Assembly: GCA_022495995.1 (NCBI GenBank)
Contig: JAFEMH010001450.1
Span: 408,059-472,058, forward strand
Source of the DNA: Adenophora triphylla var. japonica
Lineage: Eukaryota > Streptophyta > Magnoliopsida > Asterales > Campanulaceae
Direction: 5' to 3'
Length of the DNA: 64,000 nucleotides
Numbering within the stretch: the stretch's first letter is position 1; each line of letters begins with the position of its first letter. This document shows, one piece after another, positions 39,712-51,384 of the stretch. A model generated the notes under the pieces. That model had not been told where the DNA came from. It searched no databases and saw nothing but the letters and a program-made list of their open reading frames with translations. The position numbers and the translations under genes were made by a program.

Positions 39712-42554
39712 ATGGCTAGGACAAATTCATGCTCTAAGACTGTTAGATTTGGCCAAAGTAAGATAAGTGGGGGGTTTTACAGAAAAGATATGGGGGTATG
39801 GGCTCGAATCTCGCACGAGGATCTCAGCTTTATGCTTAGGCGACATGGAGCGGATGTCGCCATACTAAATGTCTTAGAAGTTAGGGGTCCCCCTTTTTTA
39901 CACAAATCTGATCCTATGCACACTTTTTACACAACTGATGAACTTTGCATTCATATCTGCTACTTCTACCTCCCTTTCTCTGAAACTGAATTTTCTGACA
40001 CTGACTATCCCGCAACCCCCAATTTACATAGTCGTCACTTCTATCAACAGGTGATGTCAAGCTCCAGTGATAGGAGCGTCATGTCTTCCTCCAATTCAAC
40101 ATCCAGTCATGACGTGTCGACACCCCCGGGCAAACCGAGACTTCTGCATTTACCGCCCATCTCCCAGGGTTCTTCTAACCTTGATGTCGCTGGAGCTAGC
40201 AGCTCCTCTTCCATGGATTTCCAAACACATTACCATGTCAAGTATGGGGTTAACCCTAACCTTTACCATATAGAGCCATACGTAGGCAACTTGTCTCTTG
40301 CCGCCATGCGGCATAAAACTGATGGTGTCATTGTCTACCCTTCTCAACTGGAAGCCGACCTCCGGATTCCCATTGACCCTTTTATCGTAGCCGTTTTGTT
40401 CAAATCCCATGCCGCCATCGTTGACCTTCATCCCAATGCGATTAGGGTTCTCACAAGTTATTTAGTGATCTGCAGGGCCTTGAGACAGGAACCCTCTATC
40501 CCTTTACTTGTCCATTTATTTGATGGTTACACAGGCGTCACTGAGAACCGCCTCTCTATTAAGTACAAAAAACCCAGACTCTTGACTCCTCTGCCCCGAA
40601 AAGTTCATAATCAAGTACCACTCCCTTCTCATTACATCTTGTGTGGGTTGGACCCACCCATGCGACCTTGGGGATATCCATCCAAAGATTGAAACCCGCA
40701 AAGCCCTAGTTTCTGGCGATACTAGGTTGAAAGAGAAAATTTTTAAGGTTCTCGCCGATGCCACTGACACGGGGCTGGCCTTATTCTCGTGGCGAGATAT
40801 TTTATCCCGCCTTCCTTACTTAGATAAGTTGGCCTTCCTGACTTCACATGTCCCGATAGTGAGCCTCGTCTATCCATTGTTCAACTCGATCCTTATCCCG
40901 ACTGGGACCTTCATTCAGGAAACTGTTTTGCCGCTGAGTGTGGACCTTTCCAGTTGAAAGGTCGCTGCTGTAAAGTTATGTATGATGTATTAAGTATGTT
41001 TCTCGCCTCTATCCTTGTCCCTTAATGTTTCTCACCTCACTTCATTTTTCTAATTGCTTGTCGTTTCTGATTTAGAATTCAGGCTTATGGATGTGTCCGA
41101 CAGACGCGCTGCTGCCTCCAGCTCTGATAGTAGCCGTAGGCGACTTACGGAATCCCGCCAAACCGACTTGCAAAAGACTGCTGAATTGGAGATCCCAATT
41201 TCCTTGCACGGGGATGACTCGGAGGCCATTGCTCACGAGAAGGCAGCCATTACCGCAGAGAAGGCCGCTGTCCATGTCAAGAAATCCAGCAGAACCAAAA
41301 CCCCCATGCGGTCTTCCACCCTTTCCCTACGAGATGAAGATATGGACGAGGAAGAGAATGTTGAGAAGGAAACTGATGTAGCAGCTGAGGACATTGAGTC
41401 AATCCTGCCTGCCATCTCCCCCCAGCCAACTGGTTCCCGTCCCAACAAAAGAGGTCGCACTGAGGAATACCCCAAGGCCGTGGAAGAAGCTTCAACCGAG
41501 GCTGAAGCCCAACTCGTCAGCTGGCTTCGAGAGGGGTTCGAGATGCCTTCTGACAGAGATGATCTTTATGAATTAAGTATGGAGATTGCCTCCGTTCCCA
41601 AGCTAACCGGTTTAGATATCTATTCCCGCGATCCTACTAACAGTATAATTGGTGTCGACATCGTCGAACGCGCAGGCGACAAGGCGGCAATAGCTGAAAT
41701 TGTGGAGCAGGACATTGACTTGTCTCTAAACTTTGTCGGCCTTCAAATTTGTGGGGTAAGGATTGTCGCCTCTCATTTTATTTAAACTTTTCACTCTTCT
41801 CCGCCATCGACTTTCTTTTCGCAATCTCGCACATAAGTACCTTGCACAAACCGAGAAACAAGTACAACCGTTTGGATCGAGATTCTGAGAAACTTGATAG
41901 AGCTCGCAAACGAGCTGAGCGAGAAAGATAAGTACAAAAGTAAGTGTATCGACATGGAGAAAGATTTGGCGGCTTTCCAAACGGAAAACCGAAATGGCAG
42001 CAGGCGCTCAAGGCCGCCGAGAATAAGGCCTTAGAGGCCGAGAACAAAGCCCTAGAGATCTCTTCCGTGAAGCTAAAATTGGAAGAGAAAATCCAGCCCT
42101 AGAAGCCGATAACCTAGCTAAGGCGACTTCCATTGCCGACTTGATCAAGGAGATTGCCGATAATAAAGTGAAGGTGGAGAACGATGTGATGGATATGTAC
42201 GATAAGGCTCTCTCGCATGCCATGCGAGCAAGAGCCGCGAGTTCCGTGAGATTCCGGCCATCACCGCCGATCTTCTCGCCAAATGGGGGTCGAACAAATC
42301 TATAGCGACTTCGCCGCCAAGGTCATTCCCTAGTTCCATATGATGAGGATGAGCTTCGTGCCTTAGCTTTAGAAGACAAACTCTTGGGCAAACCAGCTTG
42401 GGTGCCTCCTCCCGTAGCCGACAAGGATGCTTTAACTATGTGGGTGGACTTAATCGGCGAGAAGGCCAAAGCTCTCAAAGATGCCAAAGACGCCGCTGTG
42501 AGAGGCAATTCTGTAGCTAAAGCTGCTTCGGCGGGAATCGCTTCTACCTCTTAA
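39712..42554 (+). pseudogene. Antisense accessory gene of E3: PF04195-like with coiled coil
   Basis: The first frame (39712-40692, 326 codons) starts at an ATG. Residues 114-167 are Ser-rich, and residues about 204-275 match the plant transposon domain PF04195 (PFIVAVLF, DLHPNAIRVLTSYL, CRALRQEPS). A second frame (ending at 40957) and a third (ATG near 41088 to 41785) continue it: an acidic/Ala-rich region and, after a likely intron starting GTAAGG near 41757, an Ala/Glu/Lys-rich coiled coil to a TAA at 42554. Small frame breaks remain. Exon limits are uncertain. PF04195 proteins are known as accessory ORFs of gypsy elements; their function is unknown. Confidence 0.65.
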
Positions 42555-43116
42555 TGTCTTTAGTTTTGCTTTAAAAACAATCTTAATTCTGGTGTGTACT
42601 AAACAATTTACTTTTTTGCTCTTTAAACTTTGGTTTTATTGCTTGGGGATGTCGCGGTTTGCGACTAGCTCTTAAATTTATTCTCCGCCTCTATGCATGA
42701 TTTCTTTAATATTTGCTCTGCTATACTTTAGGTGTCGCGAATAGCGACTTTGCTTTGACTAACTTTCTCATATAACTGATTTGATGTCTGCCTTGGTTAT
42801 CTAAATGTCGCGGTACGACTTTGACTCTATGCTTTATCTTTCTCGAATGTCACTACTTTGCTTATTCTAACTTTGCTTTAAATTCTACCTTTAATATGTC
42901 GCCATTTTTGCTTCGATAGTTCATCGAAGACTCCTTTCCCTTTCTCTTATCTATATACATACTACTCCCTCCAAAAGAGTGAGTCTTGTCTTTAGGCAGC
43001 TTTACTCCATTGTTAGAGTTATAAGCAACATACATTGTGTGGCCAAACTCTTTTGGCCAAAATCTCCCACTAAAACTGTACTAGATCAATTTCGGTCTGG
43101 AGGCAACCGCCTCTCT
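42555..43116. other. Non-coding region between antisense gene and repeat array of E3
   Basis: T-rich, with many GTCGC words and no ORF or element end that I recognise. Probably the 3' untranslated part of the antisense gene. Confidence 0.45.
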
Positions 43117-43715
43117 TATGCGCCTGGAACCATTATCTCTGTGTCGCAAGATTTTGGCTCTGGAACCACTATCTCCGTGATGCCGCACTGGAACCACTAT
43201 CTCTAGGGCGCAAGGTTTTGGCGCCTGGAACCACTATCTCCAGGATGCCGCGACTGGAACAACTATCTCTAAGTCGCGAGGTTTTGGCACCTGGAACCAC
43301 TATCTCCAGGATGCCGCGCCTGGAACCACTATCTCCAGGGCGCAAGATTTTGGCGCCTGGAACCACTATCTCCAGGATGCCGCGACTGGAACCACTATCT
43401 CCAAGTCGCGAGATTTTGGCACCTGGAACCACTATCTCCAGGATGCCGCGCCTGGAACCACTATCTCCAGGGCGCAAGATTTTGGCGCCCGGAACCACTA
43501 TCTGTGATGCCGCGACTAGAACCACTATCTCCAAGTCGCGAGATTTTGGCACTGGAACCACTATCTCCGTGATGCCGCGCCTCGGAACCACTATCTCTGT
43601 GGCGCAAGATTTTGGCGCCCGGAACCACTATCTCCAGGACGTCGCAACTGGAACCACTATCTCCAAGTCACGAGGTTTTGGAACCTGGAACCACTATCTC
43701 CGGGATGCCGCGCCT
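43117..43715. repeat. 66-bp tandem repeats forming a 132-bp higher-order array in E3
   Basis: TGGAACCACTATCTCC recurs throughout at steps of about 33 bp. Two alternating unit types (GCGACT...AGTCGCG and GCGCCTGG...CCAGGGCGC) make a 66-bp unit and a 132-bp higher-order unit. Long frames on both strands here come from the repeat. Confidence 0.88.
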
Positions 43716-44098
43716 CCTCTTCAATCCTTGGCAGCAACCCCCCTGCACACCGACTTCAAGCTTTAGCGGCAACCCTTCTAGCTGCCATCGTCAAGCTTTA
43801 GCGGCAACTTCCTCTTGGCCGCCACCATCATCGGTCCTCACCATTTCGTTCGTCAATCCATGAAATAAAAAATAACATCGTCAGCATTTTACGAGCAAGC
43901 AGTCACGCTACAGCTATGTCGAAAGAGCATCTCGCCGTTATTTATATCATATACATAAATTACATGCCACCAGATCATCAAATTTTACATAACTTTTTCC
44001 TCAAATGCGACAATTAAAAGAATAATTCACAAGAAAAAGTTATATAACTTTTGCGGTCTAGGATAATCAATCAAAAAGGGAACGAGGTCGCGGCGGCT
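43716..44098. other. Non-coding spacer between repeat array and IN of E3
   Basis: No ORF of interest. AT-rich around 43930-44050. Confidence 0.45.
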
Positions 44099-45596
44099 TC
44101 ATTGGTAGAATTGTTTAAGATGATCAACACTCCAAGCATTCCTCAATTCTTCCCCATACTGCTTTCTCAACCGGTATGTCCCTTCTCGCACGATCCCCGA
44201 TACCTGGAATGGGCCCTCCCATTTCTCGTTCAGCTTGGTATATCCCGGCTTTACTCCCGTGACCTCTCACTCCTCAACACCCAATCTCCGACATCAAAAG
44301 ATCTTTTGTTTACCCGCTTGTCGTGCTGGGATTTAATCTTTTGCTTATAATTGATCATTCTCATTCTCGCATACATCCTCTTCTCATCAATCAAATCCAG
44401 GTCATTGCACCGCCTTTGTCCGTTTCTCGCCTCATCGTAATAGGCCACTCTGTAAGTCGGCAATGCCATCTCGGCAGGCGCCATTGCCTCCGATCCGTAA
44501 GTAAGGGCAAAAGCGGTTTCTCCAGTTGAGCCCTTGACTGTGGTCCGCACATACCACAAGGCTATTGGTAACTCCTCGAGCCAAGCTCCATTTCTTCCTT
44601 CCAAATTTTTTCATAAGGCAACAATGACTTGTTTGTTTGCCGCCTCCGCCTGCCCATTACACTGCGGCCTGTATACTGCCGACATCCAATGTTTGACATT
44701 CACCCTCGCGCATTTCGCTAAAAACTTCCTTCCGAATTGAGTGCCGTGATCTGAAATGATTACTCTAGGGACTCCATATCTACACCAAATATTTTCTTGT
44801 ACAAACTTGATCACTTGGTCCTCACTGATTGTCGCCAAAGCTTTCGCCCGTCCATTTCGTAAAATAATCCACGGCGACAACCACGTGTTGGCAACCACCC
44901 TTGGCCTTCGGAAAAGGTCCTATCAAGTCAATCCCCCACATATCAAAAGGCCAAGTCGGCACCATAGGGGTTTGTTCAGTAGCAGGCTGTCGGGGAATAT
45001 CGCCGAATCTCTGACATTTCTCGCACTTCTTCACATACATCTCAGCATCTTTCTTTAAACTCGGCCAATAGTAACCGTGAAACAAAACCTTATCTCGCTG
45101 TGGTTCTCGCTCCCGGATGGCCCCCACATACGCCCTCATGAATTTCAAACAATACCTTCTGTACCATGCTTAGCTCAACACATCTCATCAATGGTTTCGA
45201 GAAATATTTTCGATATAACACGCCATCTTGGACTGTAAAACGCGGCAATGTCGCCTTTATCAATTTAGCTTTTTCTTCATCAGGCGGCAACTCTTCTTTC
45301 TCCAAAAAATCTTTCATTTCCACTACCCAATCCTTCTCGGCCTCCTCAATTTCCAATACAAGCGACCTGTTGATCACCGACATCTCCACAAACTCAACCA
45401 ACGGCCCATCGGCCAAACTCTGCTCTTGTGATCCCGCCGCTCTGCTCAATGAATCCGCTCGCGAGTTCTCAGCTCGATCTATCTGCACCAACTCCCAAAA
45501 CTCGAAACCCTTCAAGATACTTCTCGCCAAATTGCAATATTTCATCAAAACTGGGTTCAACACTCCATACTCGCCCTTCACCTGATTGACAATCAA
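44099..45596 (-). pseudogene. Second RNase H C-terminus and integrase of E3
   Basis: The frame 45596-45090 continues the second RNase H after a TAG (45597-45599) and leads to the IN zinc finger (GGHPGARTT, then CEKCQRFGD). The catalytic core shows VVAVDYFTKW (first Asp), ISDHGTQF (second Asp) and PQCNGQAEAANK (Glu). The C-terminal part ends SVDHLKQFYQ at 44099. Frame changes occur near 45130, 44890 and 44610. All catalytic residues are present, so the damage is limited to a few indels. IN would insert the cDNA. Confidence 0.85.
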
Positions 45597-47075
45597 CTAA
45601 GAATCTGAATGAATTACAATTTTGGTCAACCCAATATCTCTTGCCAACTCGATTCCGGAAATCAATGCTTCATACTCAGCTTGGTTATTTGAAACATTGA
45701 ACTTAAACCTCAGTGCCTTTTCATACTTAACCTCCTCATCTGGCGAGATTACCGTGATTCCCGCACCACCTTCATCCTTGGAAGAAGAACCATCCACATA
45801 AAAGATCCAACAATCCACCGGCCTCTCCTTTTCCTCAACCAGACTGGGTGTAACCTTCTTTCCCGCTGTATCCTTGACAACAGTCTTCGTCGGCTCTTCC
45901 TGTGATCTCGCAAAAGAAGTTTCCACAATGAAATCAGCCAAAGCATGTGCCTTAATCGCTCTGCGAGATTCATATCTCAAATCGAACTCAGTCAACTCAA
46001 TAGACCACTTCAACAATCTTCCCGCGGCATCTGGCCGTTGCAAAATTTTCTTTAGTGGGGCATCACTTAACACAACAACGGTATGCACGATGAAATAAGC
46101 TCTGAGTTTCCGCGCGGCAACCACCAAAGCGTAAGCCAGTTTCTTAGCATTAAAATATCTTGCCTCAATGTCGCTCAATGCTTTTGACACATAATAAATC
46201 GGCCTCTGAACACCTCCTTCTTCTCTTATCAGAACCACGGCCACTGCAAAGTCTGAAGTCGCCAGGTATATGAATAGCTCTTCTCCCTCAACGGGGCTAC
46301 ATAACAGCGGCGGCGTTCCCAAATAAGTTTTCATCTGCTCGAAAGCCGCATCACACTCATCATCCCAAACAAAACTCTTCACACCTTTCAAAACCTTGAA
46401 AAACGGCAAGCACTTTTCCGCCAATCTGGAAATGAATCTCCCCAAAGCAATGATCCTCCCATTCAGCCTCTGAATCTCGCGAATCGACTTGGGAGGCGAC
46501 ATGTCCAACAATGCCTGGATTTTTTCGGGATTGGCCTCGATCCCGCGCCTGTTCACTAGAAACCCCAAAAACTTTCCCGCCGTCACACCGAACGTGCACT
46601 TGCTAGGGTTCAGCTTCATCGAATTCCTTCTTAAATTTTCAAATGTCTCAGCGAGATCCAGAACATGATCGTACTCCCTAGTCTTTATCACCATATCATC
46701 TATATATGCTTCCAGATTTCGCCCAATCTGCGATCTAAAAATGTCATTCACCATCCTCTGATATGTCGCACTGGCATTCTTCAAGCCGAACGGCATCATC
46801 CTGTAACAAAAGTTACCCTGTGGCGTCCGAAAATCTATCTTCGCCTTACCTTCCTCGGCCATTTTAATCTGATGATAACCTGAATACGCGTTAATGAAAC
46901 TGAAAACTCGATGGCCAGCAATTGAATCAACCAACTTGTCAATTTTAGGGAGCGGGTAGCAATCCTTGGGGCAGGCGGTATTCAAATATGTGAAATCGAT
47001 GCACATCCTCCACTTTTTATTCGACTTCAGTACCATAATTGGGCAAACCAACCAAACAGGTATCGATCTTCTCAA
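45597..47075 (-). CDS. Reverse transcriptase, RNase H and second RNase H of E3
   Basis: An open frame of 492 codons. RT lies at about 1-200: KWRMCIDFTYLN, FSFINAYSGYHQI, MPFGLKNASATYQ and AYIDDMV at 123-129. In FSFINAYSGY the first catalytic Asp of RT is replaced by Asn (residue 62), which should kill polymerase activity. RNase H spans about 255-390. A second, archaeal-type RNase H starts WIFYVDGSSS at about 423, with NNQAEYEAL at 463, and is cut by a TAG. The double RNase H is a Tat hallmark. It copies the element RNA into DNA in the particle. The frame is the best preserved pol in the window. Confidence 0.92.
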   Translation of the reverse strand: MRRSIPVWLVCPIMVLKSNKKWRMCIDFTYLNTACPKDCYPLPKIDKLVDSIAGHRVFSFINAYSGYHQIKMAEEGKAKIDFRTPQGNFCYRMMPFGLKNASATYQRMVNDIFRSQIGRNLEAYIDDMVIKTREYDHVLDLAETFENLRRNSMKLNPSKCTFGVTAGKFLGFLVNRRGIEANPEKIQALLDMSPPKSIREIQRLNGRIIALGRFISRLAEKCLPFFKVLKGVKSFVWDDECDAAFEQMKTYLGTPPLLCSPVEGEELFIYLATSDFAVAVVLIREEGGVQRPIYYVSKALSDIEARYFNAKKLAYALVVAARKLRAYFIVHTVVVLSDAPLKKILQRPDAAGRLLKWSIELTEFDLRYESRRAIKAHALADFIVETSFARSQEEPTKTVVKDTAGKKVTPSLVEEKERPVDCWIFYVDGSSSKDEGGAGITVISPDEEVKYEKALRFKFNVSNNQAEYEALISGIELARDIGLTKIVIHSDS

Positions 47076-47780
47076 TGATTCCCGCTTTCAATAATTTATC
47101 TACTTCCTCCAAAATTGCCCTCTCTTTCTCCGGCGACAAGTGCCTAACTTTTTGTTTGAATGGCTCAATATTTGGGTCGGCATTTTTACAGTGCATGGTG
47201 ACATTCTCATCTATGCCCCTCGTATCTTCTTGCCGCCAGGCAAACACATCCAAATTCTCCTTTAAAAATTCAACCAAACGTTCCCGCTCGTCCCTGAACA
47301 ACTACTTCCCAATCTTAACCTTCTGCTTCGGGAAGTATCGATTGATTTCTACCTCCTCCAGCTCCTCATCGGCCTGAATCTCTGGCTCATCTCGCGTTTG
47401 CAAAGTTTTAACCTCAATTCTTTTCCGCTTCTTGCTAATTGGACCTTTGGCGGGAATCACCCTCCCAGGGTCTTTGAACATGTTGCCCGTAGGTCACCCC
47501 TCTTTTTCCTCAACCTCCACTGTTTCACAATCCTCCTCCGAATCATCAACAATCTCTTCCATCACAATCTCTTTGATTCTTGGTTCATCCATCTGAACAA
47601 ACTGAACCACCCTAGCATAGCTTAAGCTCGGTACCACATTCACAACTTCCATACCCAGATCAATCTCTCCTGCGACATCCTGCTCAGAGCACCCACACTC
47701 AGGTTCTCGCACAACAATCATTTCCCTCTCTCGCCCATCTCGATCCAGCCATTTCCGGCCTCATGTACTTCACTGCGACT
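47076..47780 (-). pseudogene. Protease-RT linker of E3
   Basis: Contains LVEFLKENLDVFAWRQED and HLSPEKERAILEEVDKLL, the usual lead-in to gypsy RT, in a frame shifted relative to the RT. Between 47310 and 47780 the minus strand encodes an acidic low-complexity linker in pieces. Confidence 0.75.
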
Positions 47781-49004
47781 TCAATAATCCCACCCTATAC
47801 TCTCTGGGGCTCCACTCGCCTCTGCGACAACCATATCCGTGTCGTTCTTCATACTTTGAGTTACCACCCAGTCATTCTCGGGCTCAACCAACTCAATCAC
47901 ATTAATCCTCAGCTGGCGAGAATCACACTTTGTCGTTAATGAACTGGTAGAAGCCCCCTTGGCCTTTATCATCTCCTTCTTCTTTCTCGCCACCGTGATC
48001 GCCTCGCTCTTTAGGCAACCCACACCCCTGGAAGTCGGATACTTTACCCTTTGATGCGGGATGGACGTCACCATCTCAAAGCTCAACATGAAGGGGATCC
48101 CGACAATAGCATTGTAGGGAGAGACTAAGTCAATCACCATAAATTCTACGTTCTCGCTTCTCGCCATCTCACCCTCGCCAATCTCCACCTCCAGCACGAT
48201 TATCCCCTTTACCTTGACAGAATGATTTGTGAATCCCTCCAAAAATCCCTTGTAAGGCACCAAGTTAGCATCCGTATAATTCATCCTCTTGAAATCCTAG
48301 TAGTACAGTACATTCCAGCTAGCTCCTGAATCCACCATCACCCGCTGAACTATGTTATTTCCCGTACAAATGGTTATAATCATTGGTTGGCTCCCATGAC
48401 TCTTTGTCACAGCCAACTCGCTTCTCGAAAAACTAATCACCCTGTCCTCGCCGGCGACAAATGAAGGGATGTCAAAACTGTGAGTCAACATCATAATTTG
48501 ATTATCCAACTGGGCCACGCTGGGCAGCGGATCTTGAATAACATCAACCACATTTCGATCCTGCACTCTCTCCTGCCGTACCCCCTCATCTCGCCTCTCC
48601 TTCTGCTCGAGATACTTCTTGAAATCGCCTTTATCGATTCTCGCCTGAACTATCCTTCTCAAATTATAGCAATCCTCTGTCACATGCCTCCTGTCTTTGT
48701 GAAACTCACAATAACTATTCTGATCCCGGGCCGCAAAGGATCCTTCTATGATGGCATATGGCTTCGGCAAGTCCTCTCTCCTCATGATCTCACTGAGAGT
48801 GGTGTTCAACCTACTGAATTTGATAATCTTTCTTTGATCCTGACTTCCACCGTGGCTACCGCCGCTCCCGTCAGTACGATTCCCGCTGCGACCTCCTTTG
48901 CCACCTTTATCAATCCTTTCCTTCACACTTTTCTTACCAGATCCTGTTGCAGCGGGGGCGACCTTAACTCCTGGCTCCTTACCGCCACTACAGAATGCTC
49001 TTAC
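47781..49004 (-). pseudogene. gag C-terminus and protease of E3
   Basis: The upstream frame holds a Gly/Lys-rich segment, a CHHC zinc-finger-like motif (YCEFHKDRRHVTEDCYNLR) and the protease active site VMVDSGASWNVLYY. A TAG follows at once and the protease continues from 48284 (VPYKGFLEGF, YNAIVGIPFML). One nonsense codon thus splits an otherwise good protease. The frame runs into E2b LTR sequence above 49004, so gag is truncated there. Confidence 0.85.
49000..49004. repeat. Presumed E2b target duplication, left copy (CTTAC)
   Basis: Last five bases of E3 gag before the LTR. The partner is outside the window. Confidence 0.5.
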
Positions 49005-50058
49005 TGTAAGTACCCCAATCTGGATCACTCCCTTTCAAACACTCGGGAAACACCGCAGACTCATCCACGCAGTCTCAGAGACCTCCCACTTCTCTCTTCC
49101 TCCCTAAGCCTTCTGGCTCCCCTTCTAAGACCTTTCGAGGCATTCCCGGCCCCTTCGGATCCTTCCGAGGCCTTCCGAGCCCCCTAGAGGTGCTCCGAAG
49201 CCTCTCCGAGCGCTCCCGAGACGCTCCCGCGCTGCCCCGAGGCACTCTCGAGGTACTCTGAGGCCCCTCGTGGTACTCCGAGGCCTTGCCTGGTCTTTCC
49301 CCCGGTGTCCCGGCTCTTTCCGAGTCAAACCGACGATCCCAAACCAAGCCGAAACTCTGCCCGAGTGACTCCTGCCACCACAACGCACGCCGAACCTCTG
49401 CCCGAGTGATCCCGACGATCCCCACGCACGCCGAACCTCTGCCCAAACGCAGCCTACAACCTCAACTCACGCCGAAACTCTGTCCGCAGACAACCGGCAT
49501 CCCTAAAGCAATTCGGAACGCTATTCCGACCTCAAACACTATTCCCCTGCGGAAGACAGACACGAACCAACATTGGTAAGGCTTCCTTCCTACACTATTT
49601 CAATACATTTCAATACAATGTAGACATCCGATACAGCATGCATTTTTAAAAGCACACACACACACACACACAACATTTAAAGGATATTAGGGGTATCCGA
49701 AAGACTCGTTTTACGAGGCTACTCGGGTGAGCTCTAATATTCTAATATTCTCTTCCCGAGGAGTCATCTGACCTCCGAACTCAAAATCTCATCACACAAA
49801 AACAGTTTAAAATTTATCTTTAAACTGATGCCCTTTTTCAATGTTTTGGGCTTAATAAAAACGGCGTGGCGACTCTACAAAGCAAAACACAGCGAGACAC
49901 CTCCAACCTTCGCAAACGCTAAGACGGAATAAGCCAGATGCCGGGGCGCGATTGTGCTGCCTCTCGGATCCGGGCGAACATTCCCGAACAGCGACGAAAC
50001 AAACGCGAGATGCACGGGGGCACCATCGCGCGCGAGCCGGATCCCTGGTAATTTCAGT
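49005..50058 (+). repeat. 5' LTR of E2b, lacking the core promoter
   Basis: Begins TGTAAGTACCCCAAT and ends GGTAATTTCAGT. Compared with the E2a LTR, about 330 bp (30040-30367 there) are missing near 49080. They hold all three palindromes and the TATA-like box. The CCGAGGC-rich middle and U5 are kept. Confidence 0.85.
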
Positions 50059-50075
50059 TGGCGACTCATTGGGAC
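50059..50075 (+). other. Primer binding site of E2b, degenerate
   Basis: TGGCGACTCATTGGGAC, with the 3' half diverged from the E1 and E2a sites. Confidence 0.7.
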
Positions 50076-51384
50076 ATTTTGTTTTAAAACTTTTAAACCA
50101 AACAAAAGATTTTTAAAACGATGATGAGGGTCAAACTTTCATTTTACCCCTTCCTTTAACTGTTGTGTGTGTGTGCACGTGCTTCGTTTTTATTTTACAA
50201 AAAATAAAAATACAAAAAAATGCATCAATATACATCTCGTGCATACATTTAAAATTCTTCAAAAAATTTCTATTTTACTCGTAAAAGAATTTTAGAGACC
50301 GCACACTACGCGCACCGTCGCCTCGGTTACACCGCACTCTACTCACACCGCCGCCTCGGTTACACCGCACACTATGCGCACCGCCGCTCTGATACACCGC
50401 ACACTACAACCCTTAACCCGGAGTGGTCTCGGTTGCGATCCGTTTGGTCTTCCTAGGCCTCTTTGGGCGCGCACGGGATCATTCCAAACATCCCATCCTA
50501 GCCAAGCGTCAACCCCGCACGTTTGAGTCTTGAGTCACACTCTGTCCCGTACTCGGTTGGTTTTTACCCGGTCAGTGTCATACACTGGATACATATACCA
50601 TGCCGCCATTTTCTCGAGTCAAGGCTCTAACTCAAGATCCTCGCGCAAGCAAAGCTGATGAAAGGTCATGCTAAAATCTTGACCCGATCTTGATTTCCGA
50701 AGCTACACCTGCACGATGTTCCGTCCTGATATACATCCATGCTTGCATGACACCATGTCATCACGCCTTTGATACGTCGCCCATGACGATGTGACCCACC
50801 AAACGCCTAACGTCACAGCATCCCTTGCGCAAGCAAGGTAAAGAGAGGTCATGCCGAACTCTTGACTCGATCTTGACTCACGGCCGGCTCGGTTCACTAT
50901 TCACATGGCTAACGCATCAAAACGAACATGACAGCTCGGTCCTTAGGTTCGATTTTTCTTTAGGCCGGTGGAAACCGCTTGCACTATAGACCTCGCCCGG
51001 GGCCGTCCACCCCGGGATGTCGAAATACAGGTGCAAAACGAGGGGCTTATAGCCGCACGTATGGTCTCCATCGACCTGTGATCTAGCATAGTTGCGAAAA
51101 AGAAGAGCAATCTTTTCCAACCTACCTAGGATTCTGAGAAAATACTGTTTTAAGTAAATTAAAACAACAAAAAAAAAAAATCAAATAAAAGAAACGGAAA
51201 CCGCATGCCACGTGAGCTTTCCCCCTTTTATCCCTTTAGGCCATTCCCGTGTCTAAACCTTGCCCATCACCCCCTCCAGCTAACAGAGAGTGGTCGAGAG
51301 TACCCGGGAACCCGTCTCCCAGTGTCAAAACAGCAAGGTCCTACCTTCTTCCAGCCTCCGTCACCAGATACCCGTCAAATCCCC
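50076..51384 (+). other. Untranslated leader of E2b
   Basis: Non-coding. Carries repeated CACCGC/ACACTACGC words near 50300-50410 and the conserved block 50978-51112. Confidence 0.7.

Larger units (their letters stand above)
38265..49004 (-). mobile_element. E3: Tat-type retrotransposon with the best preserved pol
   Basis: On the minus strand: gag C-terminus, protease, linker, RT, RNase H, second RNase H, IN, tandem repeats, an antisense gene on the plus strand, PPT and 3' LTR. The 5' part of gag is cut at 49004 by the insertion of E2b and should resume beyond the window. The second RNase H domain places it in the Tat lineage. Its LTR family is also seen as a solo LTR at 24198-24940. Confidence 0.88.

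Noticed and set aside
43169..43766. Long frames on both strands
   Set aside because: Created by 66-bp tandem repeats whose length is a multiple of three.
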